The translations under genes were made by a program, and so were the position numbers. A stretch of 64,000 nucleotides of DNA, from the NCBI RefSeq assembly GCF_029873635.1, contig NC_080423.1:107493988-107557987 (forward strand). Reading direction: 5' to 3'. Below the pieces are notes generated by a model that saw only the letters and a program-made list of their open reading frames with translations, did no database searches and was not told the origin of the DNA. Below, piece by piece: positions 60,410 to 64,000 of this stretch. The stretch is from Malania oleifera. Its lineage: Eukaryota > Streptophyta > Magnoliopsida > Santalales > Ximeniaceae. Numbering within the stretch: the first letter of the stretch is position 1; every line of letters starts with the position of its first letter.

Positions 60410-60471
60410 TGTAGACACCCCATTTTTACCTAGGCCCAATATATGTATTACTATTATTATTATTATTGTTA

Positions 60472-60505
<34 letters not shown>

Positions 60506-60774
60506 TTATTTATTCTTATTATTATTATTATTATTATTAATTTTCACTAATCTTATTATTATTATTATTATTTTTCATTAGTATTATTAATATTACTTTT
60601 ATTTTTATTTCTATTTATATTGTTTATTATTATTATTATTATTTATTATTTATTATTTTCATTATTATTGACATTATTTTTAATTATTATTATTATTAGT
60701 ATTTTTACCTTTATTATTACTATTATTATTATTATTTTATTTATTTATCTTTGTTATTACTATTATTATTATTA

Positions 60775-60820
<46 letters not shown>

Positions 60821-63800
60821 TCCTTATAACCATAATAGTAGTATATATTATTTCCAAAAAAAGAAAAATACCAAAAATCGAAAAAGGAAATGTTTTTAGG
60901 GTTTTTTTTCAAAAATTATTTTTATAAGGGGGGGCTACACACAGCGGAACACACACACATACATACACAGCACACACACGCACATGTATTTTTTTTTAGG
61001 CTATTTTATTTTCCTTTTATTTATTTATTCAGCTATGTGTTTCTTATTTATTTTTATGTTTCTTTTCTTATTTTTATCTGTTTTAACATTTTAAGTTTAA
61101 GACTCCATAGGTGCTTATATTAATATCCTATTTGCCATAGTATGTAGTTAATATTCAAAGTTAGACCTTTCATTGTATATGTGTTAAAATTTTAAATCTT
61201 GTGTTTTAGGTTTAATTTTATTGCGGCAATATTTGTTTAGATTTTTTTTTATAGTAATAATATTAATTGGTTTGCTCTTATTTTTGTAGGTTTCCTTTTT
61301 ATTTGTTAAGGTTTGGTTTCAATTTTTTAATTGTGTATACGTTAAATAAGTAGTATTCTAGTTAATTGATTAAGTTTTCCTTTTCTTGTTGTCATATATG
61401 TATTTAGTAAATAATATATTCATATTTAGGGTTTTTCTCTTATTGTTATATTATTTGTTTTATAATTATATATTCAAATTTAAATTGTGTCCATTATGTA
61501 TTGTCAAAGTAAGGTTTTTATTGTCATCATATCATGTGTAGATATTATTTAGGTTTTTATGCATGTCTAGGTTTCTTTACACTATTTAGGGTTTTGGTTA
61601 TTCTTGCACTTATTTTATATGTAATATTTGTATATTTAGGGTGTATATTAATTTTGGCAACAATGTCGTATTGGTATACATTATTTTTAGTAATACCTTG
61701 TTTCCATAATTTCATTATTTCTTTACCTTTACATTAGTTTCCATGTTTTAATTTTAAATTTGGTTTATTTCTTTTATTCGTTATTTCTATATAGGTATAA
61801 AGGTAGGATATTAGGGGTGTGTACCATTAGGAAGATTATTATTATTACCTTTTATTTAGGGTGTATTATTATTATTATTATTATTATCATGTGTGAAATC
61901 ATTGTGTTACCATTATGATATTTAGAATATGTATTTATTGATAATATGTGCATATTGTTACTATTAATCTTATTTATTATTGTCATTATGGGATTACTAC
62001 CATTAATATTAATATTAATATTATTATTATTATTGCTATTATTAGTGCCATTATTATTATTTTTACTATTGTTATTTATTATTATTATTATTGTTATTAT
62101 TATGTTCATTATTACAATGATTATTATTATTTTATTTTATTTTCTTTATTATATATATATATATATATTTTGTTATTAAATACTTTCGATTTTTATCCCT
62201 ATGATTTTATTGCGGGGGTATAAGCCTTCGGGCATCACGTACCTTCAAGCTCTGAGGGAATATATATGTGTATATTATCTTTATTTATTTATTTATTTAT
62301 TTATTTTTCGCATATATTTATAAATTCATAAAAAGGAGTAATTTAAAGAATTATTAGATTAACTTAGGGATAATTTCAGATTAATTAGGTACCGTTCGTA
62401 AGAACGGGTGCGTAGGGGGTGCTCGTACCTTCCCCGCGCGTAACTGAACTCCCGACCTCAACTCTGGTAATGTAGACCGTTCTACCCCTAACGGGGTAGT
62501 AATCATGTGTTCTAACCGCACTAAAGGTTAGTGGCGACTCCGATATTCCATGTTTTTCCTTAAAAATAAAAATTGATTTTCATTTCGCCGCCCGGGGCAC
62601 ACGCGCTCCCGGGACGTCGCGACAGCTTGGCGACTCCGCTGGGGACTTAGAGAGTCGAGCCATTATTTAATTAGAAATTATCCCAAGGTCTAATTTGATA
62701 AATCTTTTAATTATTCTGTATTTTGTAAATATTGTAATTTGTAAATAACTTTACTTAATTATAAATATTTTACTTCCATAATTTGTAAATAACCTCAATT
62801 AATTAAGAATATTTTGTTACCTAATTTGTTGAGCATTAATTGTAGATATTTTGTTTTTAAATATTCTGAATAAGCATATTAATTATAGATATTGTGAATA
62901 AGCATATCAATTATAGATATTTTGTATACTAAAAATATTTTGTTTCCTTATTTTTTGTTTCCAAATTTTTTAGAATCAGCATGTTAATGGCAGATAATAT
63001 GTTTCCATATCTTGTGAATAAATAAAGATATCTTGTTTCCATATTCTTTATAGCATGTGAGTAAATGTGGGGATAGCGGGGTTAGGTTAAATTTAAATGC
63101 ACACACTTTCACGCTTTATACCCGAGCTTTCCTTTCTAGGACTAGATAGGAGTGTAATAGCGTCAGTCCCTTCGTGGCAGAGCTTGATGGGACCCGCGAA
63201 CCACTCCACTCAGTGCGGGTTTTATCCGGACCCCTATGGGGGAGGATGAAATTCCAAACCGGGAACCTTTTGTCAATAGGATTAGAACCTACCCACACAT
63301 ACTTGTCTATAGTCTTCCTTAACTAGGGTAGAGCCATGAAGAACCCTATACATACGTACCTACCCTAGGTTGGGACAGGAGCCACATCCTTCTCCATGAA
63401 TAGTGTGTTGCATATATGTGAAATACTTTGTATTATATCATGCATTTGACATACATTTAGACATACATACTACTTAGTTAGTATTCTGAAAAAGCCCAAT
63501 AATGAGACCATGGCCCATCCTTTCAAAAAATGAAGCACTTGGCCCAAGAATTTTAAAATATGGGTTGGCCCAACCCTTTTCAAGTAACTCGGGCCCAATT
63601 TTTTGAGAAATAACAAGTATAAGCCCAACCTTTTCCTAAGTAAAAACTCGGTCCAGGCCTAATTTTCAAAATGGGTCAAATCCAGATTTCCATAAATGGG
63701 CTTCGGCCTTATTACCCTAAAAATCCGGGCCCATATTTTCTAAACAATCCAAGCCCAAATCCTTTTAAAATTAGGGCCTGATCCCATCATGAAGTATATT

Positions 63801-64000
63801 GAAGCCCATATTTTAAAATACTTGAGGCCCAAGTGCACACTAAAGCCCACAAGTCCGCACTGAACAAATCCAACGGGTTGACCAACCTGGGTCAACCCCA
63901 ACCTCAGATCATAATTTGACCCTTCATAGAATCTGAGATACATGGACCGATTGAGGGAAGAATTGAATTTAAATTGTGGCCCATCAATGATTGTCTTGAA
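60410..64000 (+). mobile_element. Ogre/Tat-like Ty3-gypsy element: 5' LTR, primer site and leader (runs off the window)
   Basis: LTR 60410-62624 (2,215 bp) starts TGTAGACACCCC and ends GACGTCGCGACA. Two bases later TGGCGACTCCGCTGGGGA (62628-62645) is the primer site typical of Tat/Ogre elements, reported to be complementary to a tRNA-Arg end. The insertion point after AAAGCTAT is confirmed by the uninterrupted copy near 48664. The leader 62646-64000 contains a GGGACCCGCGAACCACTCC-type conserved block (about 63190) and many GGCCCA or GCCCA phrases (63495-63840). Coding parts and the 3' LTR lie outside the window, so completeness cannot be judged. Confidence 0.85.
60436..60830. repeat. (ATT)n arrays in the Ogre-like LTR
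   Basis: Long runs of TTATTATTA, broken by short variants, fill this part; a second array lies at about 61860-62115. The open frames across them (poly-Ile, poly-Leu or poly-Asn) are artefacts. Confidence 0.9.

Noticed and set aside
60620-62223. Open frames with poly-Ile, poly-Leu or poly-Asn
   Set aside because: Translations of (ATT)n arrays in the Ogre-like LTR.
63116-63298. 60-codon minus-strand frame
   Set aside because: Falls in the leader of the Ogre-like element, in a block conserved as non-coding sequence in such elements.

Overview
This is nuclear DNA of a flowering plant, most likely a eudicot. The evidence is a plant-type Golgi alpha-mannosidase II with spliced exons, a small family of two-exon genes resembling the 23 kDa jasmonate-induced proteins, and plant Copia, Tekay-like and Ogre/Tat-like LTR elements, RTE and L1 LINEs and a Tourist-like MITE. 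The window is AT-rich, gene-poor and mostly repeats. No rRNA, tRNA, CRISPR array or bacterial-type operon was seen.

Layout. 1-8661 (minus strand): the first three exons of Golgi alpha-mannosidase II (8661-8119, 7321-7172 and an 11-codon exon at 3148-3116). The rest of the gene lies beyond base 1. Intron 2 holds an old Tat-like LTR and a LINE stub; the part of intron 3 in view holds an inverted pair of Sirevirus-like 3' ends. 9281-20704: a three-level retrotransposon nest (Copia, then a Tekay-like gypsy element, then a solo LTR) plus another LTR fragment, bracketed by two copies of a roughly 0.6 kb block. 21-23.5 kb: a GC-rich patch and a 307-bp tandem duplication. 23603-27974: a young Copia element with 171-bp LTRs, inserted in a dispersed repeat (R1) whose second copy at 42209-44020 preserves the empty site. 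29.9-32.4 kb: an RTE LINE and three exon-like pieces I cannot identify.

32.9-60.3 kb: the jasmonate-induced-protein-like cluster. Two copies look complete (32909-33907 and 55395-56431), one is a broken gene (45584-46545), one is an indel-riddled copy (51912-52933), and one is a lone second exon (39872-40058). Three of them sit in a repeated segment that also carries a 5'-truncated RTE LINE, so the cluster grew partly by segmental duplication. A 671-bp Tourist-like MITE (35345-36015), an L1 3' end, two solo LTRs with intact 5-bp target duplications and a hairpin-rich element are scattered through it. 60410-64000: the 5' LTR, primer site and leader of an Ogre/Tat-like element that runs off the right edge.

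The genes do not form an operon-like unit. The mannosidase is a housekeeping N-glycan enzyme; the jasmonate-induced-like genes are probably stress proteins of unknown biochemical role. All calls come from reading the sequence and remembered family features; no search was run.
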